A stretch of DNA of 64,000 nucleotides from Neomesorhizobium albiziae (GCF_900114255.1 NZ_FOSL01000002.1:310001-374000); one strand, 5' to 3'. Counted from the first letter of the stretch, positions 1 to 9,352 are shown. Numbers and translations are program-made. The notes: generated from the letters alone by a model not told the origin.

Positions 1-104
1 ACGGCCGCCTGATAGGGCGTATCGAGGCCCGATTTGCGGCCGCAGCCCGCCACCACGCCGAGTGCGGCGAGAACCACCAGTGCCGCGAAGAGCCTGCCCG
101 TCAT
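1..104 (-). CDS. Small LptM/YifL-like lipoprotein, 3' end outside the window
   Basis: The visible 34 residues form a lipoprotein signal peptide: a short basic start, a hydrophobic stretch rich in Ala, Leu and Val, then a lipobox ending in Ala-Gly-Cys followed by GRKSGLDTPYQ. That Cys-Gly-x-Lys-x-Gly start of the mature part is typical of the tiny LptM-type lipoproteins, which in many proteobacteria lie just downstream of argH and next to lysA. It follows argH on the same strand by about 100 bases, so the context fits. In enterobacteria LptM assists the LPS-export protein LptD; transfer of that role here is inference. Only the N-terminus is in the window. Confidence 0.7.
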   Translation of the reverse strand, partial: MTGRLFAALVVLAALGVVAGCGRKSGLDTPYQAA

Positions 105-207
105 CGATCGATCATCCCTGAAAATTCGTTCGCCTGTAGTAGCGCATGTCCGCGAGAGCTGGAAACCGGTTTTTCAACAGATCTGTGGAGTTGCGGCAGC
201 CGCAGAT

Positions 208-1608
208 TCAAGCCTTCGCCAGCCGCTCGCGCCAGTAGGCGACCTGCTTCTTCACTTGCTCTGGGGCGGTGCCGCCGAAGCTGGTGCGGCTCTGGACCGA
301 TTTCTCCACCGTCAACACGGAATACACGTCGGCGGTGATCGCGGCATTGAGCTTCTGCAATTCGGCCAGCGGCAGTTCCTCCAGCCCGATCTTCCTTGCC
401 TCGGCCAGCGCCACCGCCTTGCCAGTGACGTGATGCGCCTCGCGGAATGGCAGGCCGGCCTCGCGCACCAGCCAGTCGGCAAGGTCGGTCGCGGTCGCAT
501 AACCGGAGCCGGCAGCGCGTTTCATCGCCTCGGCGTTGATGCTCATGTCCGTCACCATGCCGGCCATCGCAGCCAGCATCAGCTCCAGCGTCTCGGCGGC
601 GTCGAACACCGCTTCCTTGTCTTCCTGCATGTCCTTGGAATAGGTCAGCGGCAGGCCTTTCATCACAGTCAGGAGGCCGATCAGGTGGCCGTTCACCCTG
701 CCCGTCTTGGCGCGGATCAGTTCCGCCGCGTCCGGGTTCTTTTTCTGCGGCATGATCGAGGAGCCGGTGGAGTAGGAATCCGACAGCCGCACGAAGCCGA
801 ATTGCGGCGTCGACCAGATGACGATCTCTTCGGCCAGCCGCGACAGGTGTGTCGCGCAGATCGCCGCGAGCGACAGAAATTCCAGTGCGAAATCGCGGTC
901 AGAAACGCTGTCCAGCGAGTTCCTTGTCGGCTCGCGGAAGCCGAGCGCCTTGGCCGTCATGTGCCGATCGATCGGGAAACCGGTGCCGGCCAGCGCCGCA
1001 GCGCCCAGCGGGCTTTCGTCCATGCGCTCGATGGCGTCGCGCACGCGGGAGAGATCGCGGGAAAACATCTCGACATAGGCCATCGCGTGATGGCCGAAGG
1101 TCACCGGCTGCGCCGTCTGCATATGGGTGAAGCCCGGCATCACGGTCTCGGAATGCTCCTCAGCCTTGTCAAGGAAGGCTGCGATCAGCTTCTTCAGTGC
1201 TTCCGCGGTGCGCAGCGCTTCGGCCTTCACCCACAGCCGGAAATCCACCGCCACCTGGTCGTTGCGCGAGCGCGCCGTGTGCAGCCGTCCGGCGGCCGGG
1301 CCGATCAGCTCGGCGAGGCGCGCCTCGACGTTCATGTGGATGTCTTCCAGCCGTGTCGAGAACTCGAACGTGCCGCTCTCGATCTCTGACAGGATCGTGT
1401 TCAGCCCGTGAGCGATTTGTTTTTGATCGGCCGCCGAAATGATGCCTTGTTCGGCCAGCATCTCGCTGTGCGCGATCGAGCCGGCGATGTCCTGCGCATA
1501 GAGTTTTTTGTCGAATGAGATCGAAGCGTTGATGGCTTCCATGATGGCGGCCGGACCCGAGGCAAAACGTCCGCCCCACATAGCGTTGCTGGCCTTCTTG
1601 TCGCTCAT
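208..1608 (-). CDS. argH: Argininosuccinate lyase
   Basis: A 466-residue cytosolic enzyme that splits argininosuccinate into arginine and fumarate, the last step of arginine synthesis. The family signature loop [12 protein letters not shown], which carries the catalytic serine, is present, as are the early MWGGRF motif and the TARSRNDQ substrate-binding segment. The length is normal for the family. The open frame runs further upstream, but the ATG at 1608 (MSDKKASN) is chosen because homology starts there and the upstream part is antisense to the divergent thioredoxin gene. Only 27 bases separate it from that gene, so the two promoters must overlap the opposite coding starts. The small lipoprotein gene follows downstream. 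Confidence 0.97.
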   Translation of the reverse strand: MSDKKASNAMWGGRFASGPAAIMEAINASISFDKKLYAQDIAGSIAHSEMLAEQGIISAADQKQIAHGLNTILSEIESGTFEFSTRLEDIHMNVEARLAELIGPAAGRLHTARSRNDQVAVDFRLWVKAEALRTAEALKKLIAAFLDKAEEHSETVMPGFTHMQTAQPVTFGHHAMAYVEMFSRDLSRVRDAIERMDESPLGAAALAGTGFPIDRHMTAKALGFREPTRNSLDSVSDRDFALEFLSLAAICATHLSRLAEEIVIWSTPQFGFVRLSDSYSTGSSIMPQKKNPDAAELIRAKTGRVNGHLIGLLTVMKGLPLTYSKDMQEDKEAVFDAAETLELMLAAMAGMVTDMSINAEAMKRAAGSGYATATDLADWLVREAGLPFREAHHVTGKAVALAEARKIGLEELPLAELQKLNAAITADVYSVLTVEKSVQSRTSFGGTAPEQVKKQVAYWRERLAKA

Positions 1609-1635
1609 CGTGATATCCGATCCCCGGAGAATGAA

Positions 1636-2328
1636 ATGGCAGATGGAAAAAGCAAACTCTTTCCGGCCTGGCGGCTGGTGGTGATGGCCGCGCTTGCCGG
1701 CACCGTTGCCGGCGCGGTCGCGGTATATGTCAGCGGCCCCCCGTCTGGCAACGCCCCGCCGCCGCAACCGGCGGTCGCCAGGACGGTCAACGACGCCGAT
1801 GTCGCCGCCTGTGCCGCCAAATCAGACAAGGCGAAGGCCGTGGGCGAAGCCGCCACCGGCGAGGTTGCCGCAGTGCTCGCCGCCAACCCGCCGCAATCCG
1901 TCAAGACGCTTGCCTTCAATGCGCCCGACGGGACGCCGATGACAGTTGCCAAGCTCTCCGGCAAGGCGCTGCTGGTCAATCTCTGGGCAACATGGTGCGC
2001 GCCATGCCGTGCCGAGATGCCGGCGCTGGATACGCTGCAGAAGGAACTCGGCAGCGACAGATTCGAGGTCGTCGCCGTCAATGTCGATACCGGCGACGAT
2101 GTGAAACCGAAAAAGTTCCTCGACGAGATCGGCATCAGGAGCCTTGGTTACTACCGCGACAACACGCTCGACCTGTTCAACGAACTGAAGAAGCGCGGCC
2201 TGGCTCTGGGCCTGCCGGTGACGCTGTTGGTCGATACCGAGGGCTGCCTGCTCGGCCACATGAACGGCCCGGCCGAATGGGCCGGGGAAGACGCCAAAAG
2301 GCTGGTGGGAACGCTTGCGGGCCAATGA
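1636..2328 (+). CDS. tlpA: TlpA-like membrane-anchored thiol:disulfide oxidoreductase
   Basis: A 230-residue protein with one N-terminal membrane segment (about residues 12-32), a Pro/Ala-rich linker and a periplasmic thioredoxin fold. The redox motif WCAPC lies at residues 120-124 in the context [15 protein letters not shown], as in TlpA and ResA proteins, which keep cytochrome c or oxidase copper-site cysteines reduced. Two extra cysteines (about 59 and 203) recall rhizobial TlpA, which has a second disulfide. A GGAGA ribosome site lies 5 bases before the ATG. The gene is divergent from argH, a common arrangement in rhizobia. The role in cytochrome oxidase assembly is inferred from the family. 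Confidence 0.88.
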   Translation: MADGKSKLFPAWRLVVMAALAGTVAGAVAVYVSGPPSGNAPPPQPAVARTVNDADVAACAAKSDKAKAVGEAATGEVAAVLAANPPQSVKTLAFNAPDGTPMTVAKLSGKALLVNLWATWCAPCRAEMPALDTLQKELGSDRFEVVAVNVDTGDDVKPKKFLDEIGIRSLGYYRDNTLDLFNELKKRGLALGLPVTLLVDTEGCLLGHMNGPAEWAGEDAKRLVGTLAGQ

Positions 2329-2470
2329 CGGCGGCAAGGGCATGCGCGGGTAGAGCCACCTGGAGCGCTCCAGAAAAATGCGCAGTGGTTTGCGGTTCGC
2401 AACCACGACAAAACAAAGAGGTGGAGCAGTCCACGATTTTTTGGGAATCGTGAACCGCTCTTGATTGCAA
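2329..2470. repeat. Convergent intergenic spacer with a dispersed palindromic element
   Basis: The spacer separates two convergent genes. It holds a hairpin (GTGGTTTGCG at 2385-2394 against CGCAACCAC at 2398-2406, one bulged base) inside a longer element that begins with CACCTGGAGCG near 2358 and ends with an ACAAAGAGGTGGAGC-like segment. The same beginning and a similar end occur at 17735-17790, so both are probably members of one dispersed rhizobial repeat family. It may also act as a terminator for both genes, although no clean U-tract follows the stem. Confidence 0.45.
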
Positions 2471-3988
2471 TCAGGTTGCGCTGTGGAGGGCTATCCGGTC
2501 CTCGCCGCCGACGAGATGCGTCGAGGCCCCGCGCGCCTTGCGTCGTTGCACCCAATCCCGCAGCATCTCGGCACAGCTGTGATCGATATGGGTAAGACGC
2601 TCCAGATCGAGTTTCAGGGAGGCGCTTGCCGGTATCGCGTCGAAGACACGATAGAGTTTTGGCAAGGTAATAAAGGTCGCCCGCCCGATCAACGCAATCT
2701 CGTGCTTGCCGTCCCGCTGCTCCTCATCGATGCGCAATGACAACCGGCGCCGGTGCGGAATCAGCTCGACCAGCGACAAGGCAATGCCCACGAGCACTCC
2801 GGTGAGAAGATCGGCAACGACGACTGCAATCAATGTGGCCGACCAGATCAGCGCCGGCAACAGACCGTAGGCCTTTTTGAGGTGCGTTACATGGTTCACG
2901 TCGACCAGGCGCCAGCCCGTGACCACCAGCACGCCGGCCAGCGAGGCCATCGGGATCAGGCTCAAAAGCCCTGGAAACAACACGACCAGGGCGAGGATCC
3001 AGGCTCCGTGCAGGATGGTGGAGAGCCTCGTCGCCGCCCCGGCCTGGACATTGGCGGAACTGCGCACGATCACGCCCGTCATCGGGATGGCGCCGAGAAT
3101 GCCGCACAGGAAATTGCCGATACCCTGGGCCCGCAATTCCTTGTCGTAATCGGTCCGCACGCCATCGTGCATGCGATCGACCGCCGCCGCCGACAGCAAG
3201 GTCTCGGCGCTGGCGATGAATGCAAGGGCAAGCGCCATTATGACAACTGCCGGGCTGAGCATCTGCACGAAGCCCGCGGCATCAGGCAGCGACAACGTCG
3301 ATAGGATCGAAGCGGGAACGTTGATTGTCTCGACGCCGAGACCGGCTGCCGACACCAGCACCGTCGCGGCGAGCACGCCGACCAGCGCTCCGGGAACGGG
3401 TTTCAGGGCAGCGGGGCGCAAGCGTTCCCAACCGAGCATGCCGATGATGGTGAGCAGGCCTACGCACAGGGTGGCTACGACCGACCCGCTACTGCTGGAC
3501 AGCTTGCCAGCCATCAAGCCGAGCAAATCGAGAGGCAGTTCAAGCAGGTTCTCGATACCGCTGGGTTGAGGTTTGTGGCCGAACAGAATCTGCAGTTGGC
3601 TGACGACGATGAGTACGCCGATGCCGGCGAGCATGCCATGCACGACCGATGGCGATATGGCGCGGAACCAGCCGCCCAGGCGCAGGACGCCGGCGATAAG
3701 CTGGATCAGCCCGGCGAGGGTCAGGATGACGGCAAGGCCGGTCAGGCCGAAGTCGCGGACGATCTGGAAGACGACCACGGCCAGGCCTGCGGCCGGGCCC
3801 GAGACCTGGAGCGGCGAGCCGGCCAGCATGCCAACCACGAGGCCGCCGACAATGCCGGTGATCAGTCCCTTCTCGGCCGGAACGCCGGACGCTATGGCGA
3901 TGCCCATACACAGGGGCAAGGCCACGAGCAATACGACGATCGAGGCGGTGAAATCGCGGCCGAACTGGGGTGCAATCGGAAGCTTCAT
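2471..3988 (-). CDS. SulP-family anion permease with STAS domain, probable bicarbonate or sulfate transporter
   Basis: A 505-residue inner-membrane protein. Residues about 1-400 form the multi-span SulP core, including the early LPLCMGIAIASG and the SAxTLLSAAAVDRM and TGVIVRSSANVQAGA segments. A shorter cytosolic STAS domain follows at about 415-500, with the conserved LDLERLTHIDHSCAEML stretch. SulP proteins move sulfate, bicarbonate or other anions. Its start overlaps the stop of the carbonic anhydrase gene by 4 bases (ATGA), so the two are translationally coupled. SulP-carbonic anhydrase pairs and fusions are well known and favour bicarbonate as substrate here; that choice is inference. 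The STAS serine/threonine region resembles anti-sigma antagonists but its regulation is unknown. Confidence 0.88.
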   Translation of the reverse strand: MKLPIAPQFGRDFTASIVVLLVALPLCMGIAIASGVPAEKGLITGIVGGLVVGMLAGSPLQVSGPAAGLAVVVFQIVRDFGLTGLAVILTLAGLIQLIAGVLRLGGWFRAISPSVVHGMLAGIGVLIVVSQLQILFGHKPQPSGIENLLELPLDLLGLMAGKLSSSSGSVVATLCVGLLTIIGMLGWERLRPAALKPVPGALVGVLAATVLVSAAGLGVETINVPASILSTLSLPDAAGFVQMLSPAVVIMALALAFIASAETLLSAAAVDRMHDGVRTDYDKELRAQGIGNFLCGILGAIPMTGVIVRSSANVQAGAATRLSTILHGAWILALVVLFPGLLSLIPMASLAGVLVVTGWRLVDVNHVTHLKKAYGLLPALIWSATLIAVVVADLLTGVLVGIALSLVELIPHRRRLSLRIDEEQRDGKHEIALIGRATFITLPKLYRVFDAIPASASLKLDLERLTHIDHSCAEMLRDWVQRRKARGASTHLVGGEDRIALHSAT

Positions 3989-4692
3989 GCGCGCAACTCC
4001 GCCCCGGCGGCCTGCCGGCCGGAAGACAGGGCGCGCGGACTACGCCGCGGCATGGCCACGGGCAAGGTGTTGCCTTCGCGAACGGCAACGAAGGCGCCGT
4101 TTTCAGCATTCAGAGCCAAGATTTCGCCGGCGTGGATGTCGACGAACCAGCCATGCAGCGCCAATCGTCCCTGCGCGATCGCTGCCGCCACCGACGGATG
4201 CGTCTTCAACTGGGTGAGCTGGACATTGATGTTCTCCAGAGCCACGGCATGAAGGCGCGCCTTGTCGTCGAGCCCGGGATCGAGCTCGTCCACCACTTTG
4301 CGGGCGGCTTCGGCATGGCGCAGCCAAGCGGAAACATTCGGCATCTGGGCGAGCGCTTCGGGGCGGGCCAGCGCCTTCATTGCACCGCAATCGGAATGAC
4401 CGCAGACAACGATGTCACGGACCCCCAGCGCGGTAACGGCATATTCGACCACCGAGGTGACGCCGCCGTTGGCTTGGGAAAACGGCGGAACGATGTTGCC
4501 AACGTTGCGGGTTACGAACAGATCCCCCGGCTCAGCCTGCATGATATGTTCGGGGGCGATACGGGAATCCGCGCAAGCTATGATGAGCGCCTGGGGGCTT
4601 TGTCCATGCCTTGCCAACCGCCCATAGAGCTCAAGGTTGCTTAGAAAGACCTTCTTTTCGAAACTGAATATGCGTTCGATAACCTCGACCAT
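3985..4692 (-). CDS. Beta-class carbonic anhydrase
   Basis: A 235-residue cytosolic zinc enzyme that interconverts CO2 and bicarbonate. The zinc and active-site motifs are present: CADSR, with the first Cys ligand and the Asp-Arg dyad, and GHSDCGAM, with the His and second Cys ligands. The GDLFVTRNVGNIVPP segment is also typical. The ATG at 4692 is preferred over one at 4707 because GAGG lies 5 bases before it, while the earlier ATG has no ribosome site. It is first in a two-gene operon with the SulP permease. The C-terminal tail of about 20 Arg/Ala/Ser-rich residues is probably disordered. Confidence 0.95.
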   Translation of the reverse strand: MVEVIERIFSFEKKVFLSNLELYGRLARHGQSPQALIIACADSRIAPEHIMQAEPGDLFVTRNVGNIVPPFSQANGGVTSVVEYAVTALGVRDIVVCGHSDCGAMKALARPEALAQMPNVSAWLRHAEAARKVVDELDPGLDDKARLHAVALENINVQLTQLKTHPSVAAAIAQGRLALHGWFVDIHAGEILALNAENGAFVAVREGNTLPVAMPRRSPRALSSGRQAAGAELRA

Positions 4693-5065
4693 CTTTACCT
4701 CGATCATTGTTGATTCAGTGGATCCTGCCCCAAACCGATGTCGCGGCAGGCGGTCGCTTTAATATCGATTCGTGTCAATAAACAGAGGTTTTTATGACGT
4801 CATAGTGGATTAAAAGAATGTAATGTTATGAAATAGTATACCGTAACGCAGGTTATTTTATATCAGTACAAAGCAAAAAATTATCGAAGACTCATGTTTT
4901 ATTTAAATTATGCAATTTCACTAAAACATAATATTTGTAATGCTTAAATTGTTGGCGATTGGGTGATTGCGGCAAATGAGATGAAGTGCGCCGCGATGAA
5001 CGATATGGAAGCTGCGCGATATGAAAATGGGCGCGGCGGAAAACCAACTCGAGGCAGCACGGCCA
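4693..5065. promoter_or_regulatory. AT-rich promoter island upstream of the carbonic anhydrase operon
   Basis: This 373-base stretch has no gene. Much of 4760-4950 is AT-rich, in sharp contrast with its surroundings. It contains the perfect 12-base palindrome TATGACGTCATA at 4793-4804. On the minus strand, TTGACACGAATCGA (4765-4778) resembles an FNR/FixK box with two mismatches. The carbonic anhydrase promoter must lie here. On the other side the tetraheme gene ends at 5066. The composition could reflect a regulatory region bound by a nucleoid protein, or a remnant of foreign DNA; the sequence alone does not decide. Confidence 0.5.
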
Positions 5066-5998
5066 TCACCAGCCGATCGCACGCGGCCCGTGGCAACCCA
5101 TGCAGTCGTCGATCGGACCCGTCGTCCGGCCGGCGCGTTTGTCGTCCCTGTGGCATTCGCCGCAGAAGGCATGGAACATCCGGTCCACCCGCATGGCTTC
5201 GCTTCTGCCCAGGCGCTTGTGGCACGGGAGGCAATTCTCCTTGCCGGTCCGGTCAACGAAGTTGTGGTGGCAGGTGACGCAGGTCACCTTGGTATGATCG
5301 GCATGCAGGAAACCGGCGTGGTCGATCGGCGAAGTGCGCAAGCTGGCGAGCCGCATTTCCGACAATGGACCCATGGTGAGCAGGGCGGCGATGGCTGCCA
5401 TCAGCAGCAGCACGACGGCAAGCACATGTCCCTCGCGACTGAGGCCCGACGCAAGGACCGCGACGATGCCGCCCGAGAACAGGAGGGCCGGGCCGATGCC
5501 TGCCCCGGCGGCGAGCACGACATGGGCCGCACCGGCCGTGCAGCCCACAATGCCGGCGATCCGGTGCAGGCCCAGTGCCGCAAAGGGGCCCAGCCGCAGC
5601 CGCAGGGTGCGGGAGCGCCGCAGCGCAAGCGTAAGAAAGAGTGCTGCGGCGCCGGTGAGGCCGAATACGATCTCCACCGGAATGGCGGGCGAGAGCCATT
5701 GCCACAATTCCGGCTCCAGGCCGATTGCCAAGACGATGTGCAATCCGAGGCCGGCGGCGGCCAGCCAACCCAGCCAACGGTGCCAGGCAGGCTCCAGCGG
5801 AAACGGCGGTGAGGCTAGTGCGGCTGCGGTCAGGAGCAGCGCGGCCAGTCCCGGTACACGGACGGCCCACCAGATGGCATCCGTCGGCTGCAGCGCCACC
5901 GCAATGCCGGCCGTGACGAGGAAGGCAAGGCCGAGATGAAATCCGTATCGGAGGAACCGCTGCATCTCGCTGAAAAGCCCCGGCGCGCCGGGTGGCAT
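5066..5998 (-). CDS. Membrane protein fused to a C-terminal tetraheme cytochrome c domain
   Basis: A 310-residue protein with two parts. Residues 15-210 hold about six hydrophobic segments with histidines (near 71, 86, 145, 159 and 191) that could bind heme b or simply anchor the protein. Residues 215-310 form a compact c-type domain with four CxxCH motifs (240-244, 256-260, 279-283, 299-303) and further histidines (227, 232, 235, 245, 276) suited as distal ligands, as in class III and NapC-like small multiheme domains. The heme domain should face the periplasm and need the Ccm system. A role as a quinol- or NAD-independent electron conduit is inference. The start is uncertain; an ATG at 5965 is an alternative. 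Confidence 0.72.
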   Translation of the reverse strand: MPPGAPGLFSEMQRFLRYGFHLGLAFLVTAGIAVALQPTDAIWWAVRVPGLAALLLTAAALASPPFPLEPAWHRWLGWLAAAGLGLHIVLAIGLEPELWQWLSPAIPVEIVFGLTGAAALFLTLALRRSRTLRLRLGPFAALGLHRIAGIVGCTAGAAHVVLAAGAGIGPALLFSGGIVAVLASGLSREGHVLAVVLLLMAAIAALLTMGPLSEMRLASLRTSPIDHAGFLHADHTKVTCVTCHHNFVDRTGKENCLPCHKRLGRSEAMRVDRMFHAFCGECHRDDKRAGRTTGPIDDCMGCHGPRAIGW

Positions 5999-6096
5999 GA
6001 TGCCGAAAGCCTGTTCAGCGGTCGATAGGACCTTTGTCCTGCCTACAACGTGTCGCGCCGAATGGGATTCGGCGGTCGCGCTGTAGTTCCTTGTTT

Positions 6097-6145
6097 ATGC
6101 ATGTCGTCTCTCCCGAAACCGAGGACACTTTCGGGCGACATGCAT
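6097..6145. repeat. Bulged palindrome, probable rhizobial intergenic repeat element
   Basis: The outer arms ATGCATGTCG (6097-6106) and CGACATGCAT (6136-6145) are exact inverted repeats. The inner arms CCCGAAA (6112-6118) and TTTCGGG (6129-6135) continue the stem after a 5-base one-sided bulge. The loop is 10 bases. The element lies between hbd and the tetraheme gene, both on the minus strand, so it could cap the hbd transcript. From memory, very similar GCATGTCG...CGACATGC palindromes recur in rhizobial intergenic regions (RIME-like mosaic elements), so a dispersed repeat is the most likely reading. Confidence 0.6.
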
Positions 6146-6196
6146 TAAATAGCCGGCTGGAACCTGTTCCTATGGAGTGCCTAGGGGGCCGGCAGA

Positions 6197-7078
6197 TCAG
6201 CGCGTCGGCACCGGGTGCTCGCCGCGATAGTCGTAGAAACCGCGGCCGGTTTTTCTGCCGAGCCAACCCGCCTCGACATATTTCACCAGCAACGGGCACG
6301 GGCGATATTTCGAATCCGACAGCCCGTCATGCAGCACCTGCATGATCGACAGGCAGGTGTCGAGGCCGATGAAGTCGGCGAGCTGCAGCGGCCCCATCGG
6401 GTGGTTGGCGCCGAGGCGCATCGCGGTGTCGATGGAATCGACCGAACCGACGCCCTCGTAAAGCGTGTAGATCGCCTCGTTGATCATCGGCAGAAGGATG
6501 CGGTTGACGATGAAGGCCGGAAAATCCTCCGCGACGGTCGCCGTCTTGTCGAGCTTCTGCACGAAGTTCCTGGCCACTTCGAAAGTCGCGTCCTCGGTGG
6601 CAATGCCGCGCACCAGTTCGACCAGCTTCATCACCGGCACCGGGTTCATGAAGTGGATGCCGATGAAACGCTCCGGCCGGTCGGTCTGCGCCGCCAGCCT
6701 GGTGATCGAGATGGACGAGGTGTTGGTGGCAAGGATCGCTTCCGGGTTCAGCACCGGGCAGAGCTGCGCATAGATCTTGCGCTTCACCGTCTCGTCTTCG
6801 GTTGCCGCTTCGATGACGAGGTCGGCGCCGGCGAGGTCTTCCATCTTCGGCGCGGCGGAGATGCGGGCGGTCGCTGCCTTGCGGTCCTTCTCCTCGAGCT
6901 TGCCGTGGCTCACCTGGCGCGCCATGTTGCCGCTTACGGTGGCCATGCCCTTCTCGATCTGCTCGGGCGAGAGATCGTAGAGCAGCACATTGTAGCCGGC
7001 GAGCGCGGCGACATGGGCAATGCCGCTGCCCATCTGCCCGGCACCGACGATGCCGACTGTTTCGATCGTTGCGGCCAT
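6197..7078 (-). CDS. hbdA: 3-hydroxybutyryl-CoA dehydrogenase
   Basis: A 293-residue cytosolic NAD(P)-dependent dehydrogenase that converts 3-hydroxybutyryl-CoA to acetoacetyl-CoA. The N-terminal Rossmann motif is [13 protein letters not shown] (about residues 9-21). The catalytic segment [16 protein letters not shown] and the C-terminal helix domain with [11 protein letters not shown] and [18 protein letters not shown] follow, all diagnostic of the short monofunctional family. The length is typical. It lies downstream of etfBA but is separated from etfA by a strong terminator and about 370 bases, so it probably has its own promoter in 7079-7388. It likely serves short-chain fatty acid or PHB metabolism. 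Confidence 0.93.
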   Translation of the reverse strand: MAATIETVGIVGAGQMGSGIAHVAALAGYNVLLYDLSPEQIEKGMATVSGNMARQVSHGKLEEKDRKAATARISAAPKMEDLAGADLVIEAATEDETVKRKIYAQLCPVLNPEAILATNTSSISITRLAAQTDRPERFIGIHFMNPVPVMKLVELVRGIATEDATFEVARNFVQKLDKTATVAEDFPAFIVNRILLPMINEAIYTLYEGVGSVDSIDTAMRLGANHPMGPLQLADFIGLDTCLSIMQVLHDGLSDSKYRPCPLLVKYVEAGWLGRKTGRGFYDYRGEHPVPTR

Positions 7079-7388
7079 TACACTGATCCCGTCTTAGGCG
7101 GTTCGCCCAATTTTGTTGCAGTGCAAACTAAGAGAGCGAGGCAGTTTCGTCTACCCCCGCTCTTTTGGATTTTGCGCACAGTCCGCATGAAAGTCAAAAT
7201 GCACGATCTGGCGCGTTTCGCATGCCGCAAAGTCTTGCAAATCCTAGTGGCGCCAGTTGTTTTGTTCGGGGTTACTCGCCGGCTCAAACAACAGTATAGT
7301 CATGACAGAAGATCGCTGGGATGATCGCCGATGCAGATCGCCACAATGGATGGCATGCGGCTGACGATCCTGATGACCTACAAACAAT
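7079..7388. promoter_or_regulatory. Intergenic region upstream of the 3-hydroxybutyryl-CoA dehydrogenase gene
   Basis: About 310 bases without a supported gene. It must contain the promoter of the dehydrogenase gene, but no clear -35/-10 pair stands out. Two overlapping ORFs of about 20 codons lie on the plus strand near 7303-7390; neither has a ribosome site or known motif. Confidence 0.4.
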
Positions 7389-7427
7389 AAACGAATGGCC
7401 GGTCAGGGACTGACCGGCCATTCGTTT
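7389..7427 (-). terminator. Strong intrinsic terminator after etfBA
   Basis: A perfect 17-bp inverted repeat (AAACGAATGGCCGGTCA at 7389-7405, its complement at 7411-7427) encloses a 5-base loop. Read on the minus strand, it lies 22 bases after the etfA stop codon and the second arm ends in CGTTTATTGTTTG, a T-rich tail. This separates etfBA from the downstream dehydrogenase. Confidence 0.88.
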
Positions 7428-7449
7428 GAAGCAATGAACGTCGAGCGCC

Positions 7450-8379
7450 TTACAGCGCCTTTTCGAGTTCCGGCAGAACGACAAAGAGGTCGCCGACGAG
7501 GCCGTAGTCCGCCACCTGGAAGATCGGCGCTTCCTCGTCCTTGTTGATGGCGACGATGACCTTGGAGTCCTTCATGCCGGCGAGGTGCTGGATGGCGCCG
7601 GAGATGCCGACCGCGATGTAGAGATCGGGCGCCACCACCTTGCCGGTCTGGCCGACCTGCCAGTCGTTCGGCGCATAGCCGGCATCGACCGCGGCGCGGC
7701 TGGCGCCGACGGCTGCACCCAGCTTGTCGGCCACCGGCAGGATGACCTCCTGGAACTTCTCCGAGGAGCCGAGCGCACGGCCGCCCGAGATGATGATCTT
7801 GGCCGAGGTGAGCTCCGGGCGGTCGCTTTCCGACAGGCGGTTCTCGACAAACGAGGAAAGGCCCGGATTGGCGGCCGCGCTGACGGTATCGACCGCAGCC
7901 GAACCGCCTTCGCCCGCCGCCTGGAACGACGCCGTGCGCACGGTGATCACCTTGGTCTTGTCGGTTGCCTGCACCGTCTGGATGGCGTTGCCGGCATAGA
8001 TCGGCCGCTTGAAGGTGTCGGCCGAAACCACTTCGATGATTTCCGAGACCTGCATGACGTCGAGCAGGGCGGCGACGCGTGGCGTCACGTTCTTGCCCAT
8101 GGTCGTCGCCGGCGCGACGATGGTGTCGTAGTTGCCGGCCAGCGACACGACCAGTGCGGCCACCGGCTCGGCCAACCGCTCGGCGAGCTCGTCGGCCTCG
8201 GCCAGCAGCACCTTGCGCGCGCCCTTCAGCTTCGCGGCGGCGTCGGCGGCAGCCTTGGCGCCCTTGCCGGCCACCAGGATATCGACATCGCCGCCGATCT
8301 TGAGGGCGGCCGAGAGCGCCTTGGCGGTCTGGTCGGAAACGGATGCGTTGTCGTGCTCGGCGATCAGAAGAATAGCCAT
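7450..8379 (-). CDS. etfA: Electron transfer flavoprotein alpha subunit
   Basis: A 309-residue FAD-binding subunit that takes electrons from acyl-CoA dehydrogenases and passes them to ETF:ubiquinone oxidoreductase. The C-terminal FAD domain shows the family pattern [11 protein letters not shown], then [41 protein letters not shown] and the [21 protein letters not shown] signature. The N-terminal half is the usual less conserved alpha/beta domain. It follows etfB by 20 bases in a two-gene operon. It is the likely electron acceptor for the acyl-CoA dehydrogenase at 36575-37723. Confidence 0.97.
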   Translation of the reverse strand: MAILLIAEHDNASVSDQTAKALSAALKIGGDVDILVAGKGAKAAADAAAKLKGARKVLLAEADELAERLAEPVAALVVSLAGNYDTIVAPATTMGKNVTPRVAALLDVMQVSEIIEVVSADTFKRPIYAGNAIQTVQATDKTKVITVRTASFQAAGEGGSAAVDTVSAAANPGLSSFVENRLSESDRPELTSAKIIISGGRALGSSEKFQEVILPVADKLGAAVGASRAAVDAGYAPNDWQVGQTGKVVAPDLYIAVGISGAIQHLAGMKDSKVIVAINKDEEAPIFQVADYGLVGDLFVVLPELEKAL

Positions 8380-8399
8380 TTTCTTATCCCTTCCCAGCC

Positions 8400-9149
8400 T
8401 TACAAAACGCCGGCTTCGTTCTTGAGCTTGTCGACCAGTTCGGCCACCGTCTTCACCTTGACGCCCGCCTTGCGGCCGCCCGGCTCCTCGGTCTTGACCA
8501 CTTTCAGGCGCGGGGTCAGGTCGGCGCCGAAATCGGCCGCGGTCTTTTCGTCCAGCGGCTTCTTCTTCGCCTTCATGATGTTGGGCAGCGAGGCATAGCG
8601 CGGCTGGTTGAGGCGAAGATCGGTGGTGACGATCGCCGGCATCTTGAGCTCGACCGTCTGCAGGCCGCCGTCGACTTCGCGTGTCACCTTGGCCTTGTCG
8701 CCTTCGACGACGACCTTCGAGGCAAAGGTGCCCTGGCTCCAGCCCAGCAGTGCCGCCAGCATCTGGCCGGTCTGGTTGGCGTCGTCGTCGATCGCCTGCT
8801 TGCCGAGGATGACCAGGCTGGGCTTCTCGGCGTCGACGACGCCCTTCAGCACCTTGGCGACGCCGAGCGGCTCGACCAGTTCGTCGGTCTTGACCAGGAT
8901 GGCACGATCGGCGCCCATGGCGAGCGCGGTGCGCAGCGTTTCCTGCGCCTGCTGCGGGCCGATCGAAACCACGACGATCTCTTCGACCTTGCCGGCTTCC
9001 TTGAGACGGATCGCCTCTTCCACCGCGATCTCGTCGAACGGGTTCATCGACATCTTCACATTGGCAAGTTCGACGCCCGATCCATCCGATTTCACCCGGA
9101 TCTTCACGTTGTAGTCGACCACCCGTTTGACAGGAACCAGAACTTTCAT
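8400..9149 (-). CDS. etfB: Electron transfer flavoprotein beta subunit
   Basis: A 249-residue AMP-binding partner of EtfA. The start [20 protein letters not shown] is the canonical N-terminus, so the ATG at 9149 is chosen although the frame is open further upstream. The [12 protein letters not shown] and [16 protein letters not shown] segments are typical, as is the [16 protein letters not shown] recognition loop that contacts partner dehydrogenases. The gene is first in the operon with etfA. About 200 bases upstream, before the rhomboid remnant, probably hold the promoter. Confidence 0.97.
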   Translation of the reverse strand: MKVLVPVKRVVDYNVKIRVKSDGSGVELANVKMSMNPFDEIAVEEAIRLKEAGKVEEIVVVSIGPQQAQETLRTALAMGADRAILVKTDELVEPLGVAKVLKGVVDAEKPSLVILGKQAIDDDANQTGQMLAALLGWSQGTFASKVVVEGDKAKVTREVDGGLQTVELKMPAIVTTDLRLNQPRYASLPNIMKAKKKPLDEKTAADFGADLTPRLKVVKTEEPGGRKAGVKVKTVAELVDKLKNEAGVL

Positions 9150-9352
9150 CGAGTTTCTCACCTCTTCGACGGAAATTTTGAGCGCGCTATAGCAGCGCCG
9201 CGGCCGCCCAGCTTGTCGAATGCCGACATACTTGACGGAAAAAGGGTCGTTGGCATGCGCGCTTCCAGCCCGCACGGGCCTTGGAAACGCGCGGGACCGT
9301 AGTGATGAGTGACGTGAACGTCAATATCCGCGCGCGGCACGAATCGGTTGAA

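Noticed and set aside
34-1389. Open frame of 451 codons on the plus strand
   Set aside because: It is antisense to argH, whose motifs are beyond doubt; the translation shows only high Arg/His/Gln content typical of GC-rich shadows.
4765-4778. FNR/FixK-like box before the carbonic anhydrase gene
   Set aside because: Two of ten consensus positions differ, so it was kept only as a note in the intergenic entry and not called as a site.
7303-7390. Two overlapping frames of about 20 codons
   Set aside because: Too short, with no ribosome site or conserved motif; they may be a remnant, but nothing supports a gene.
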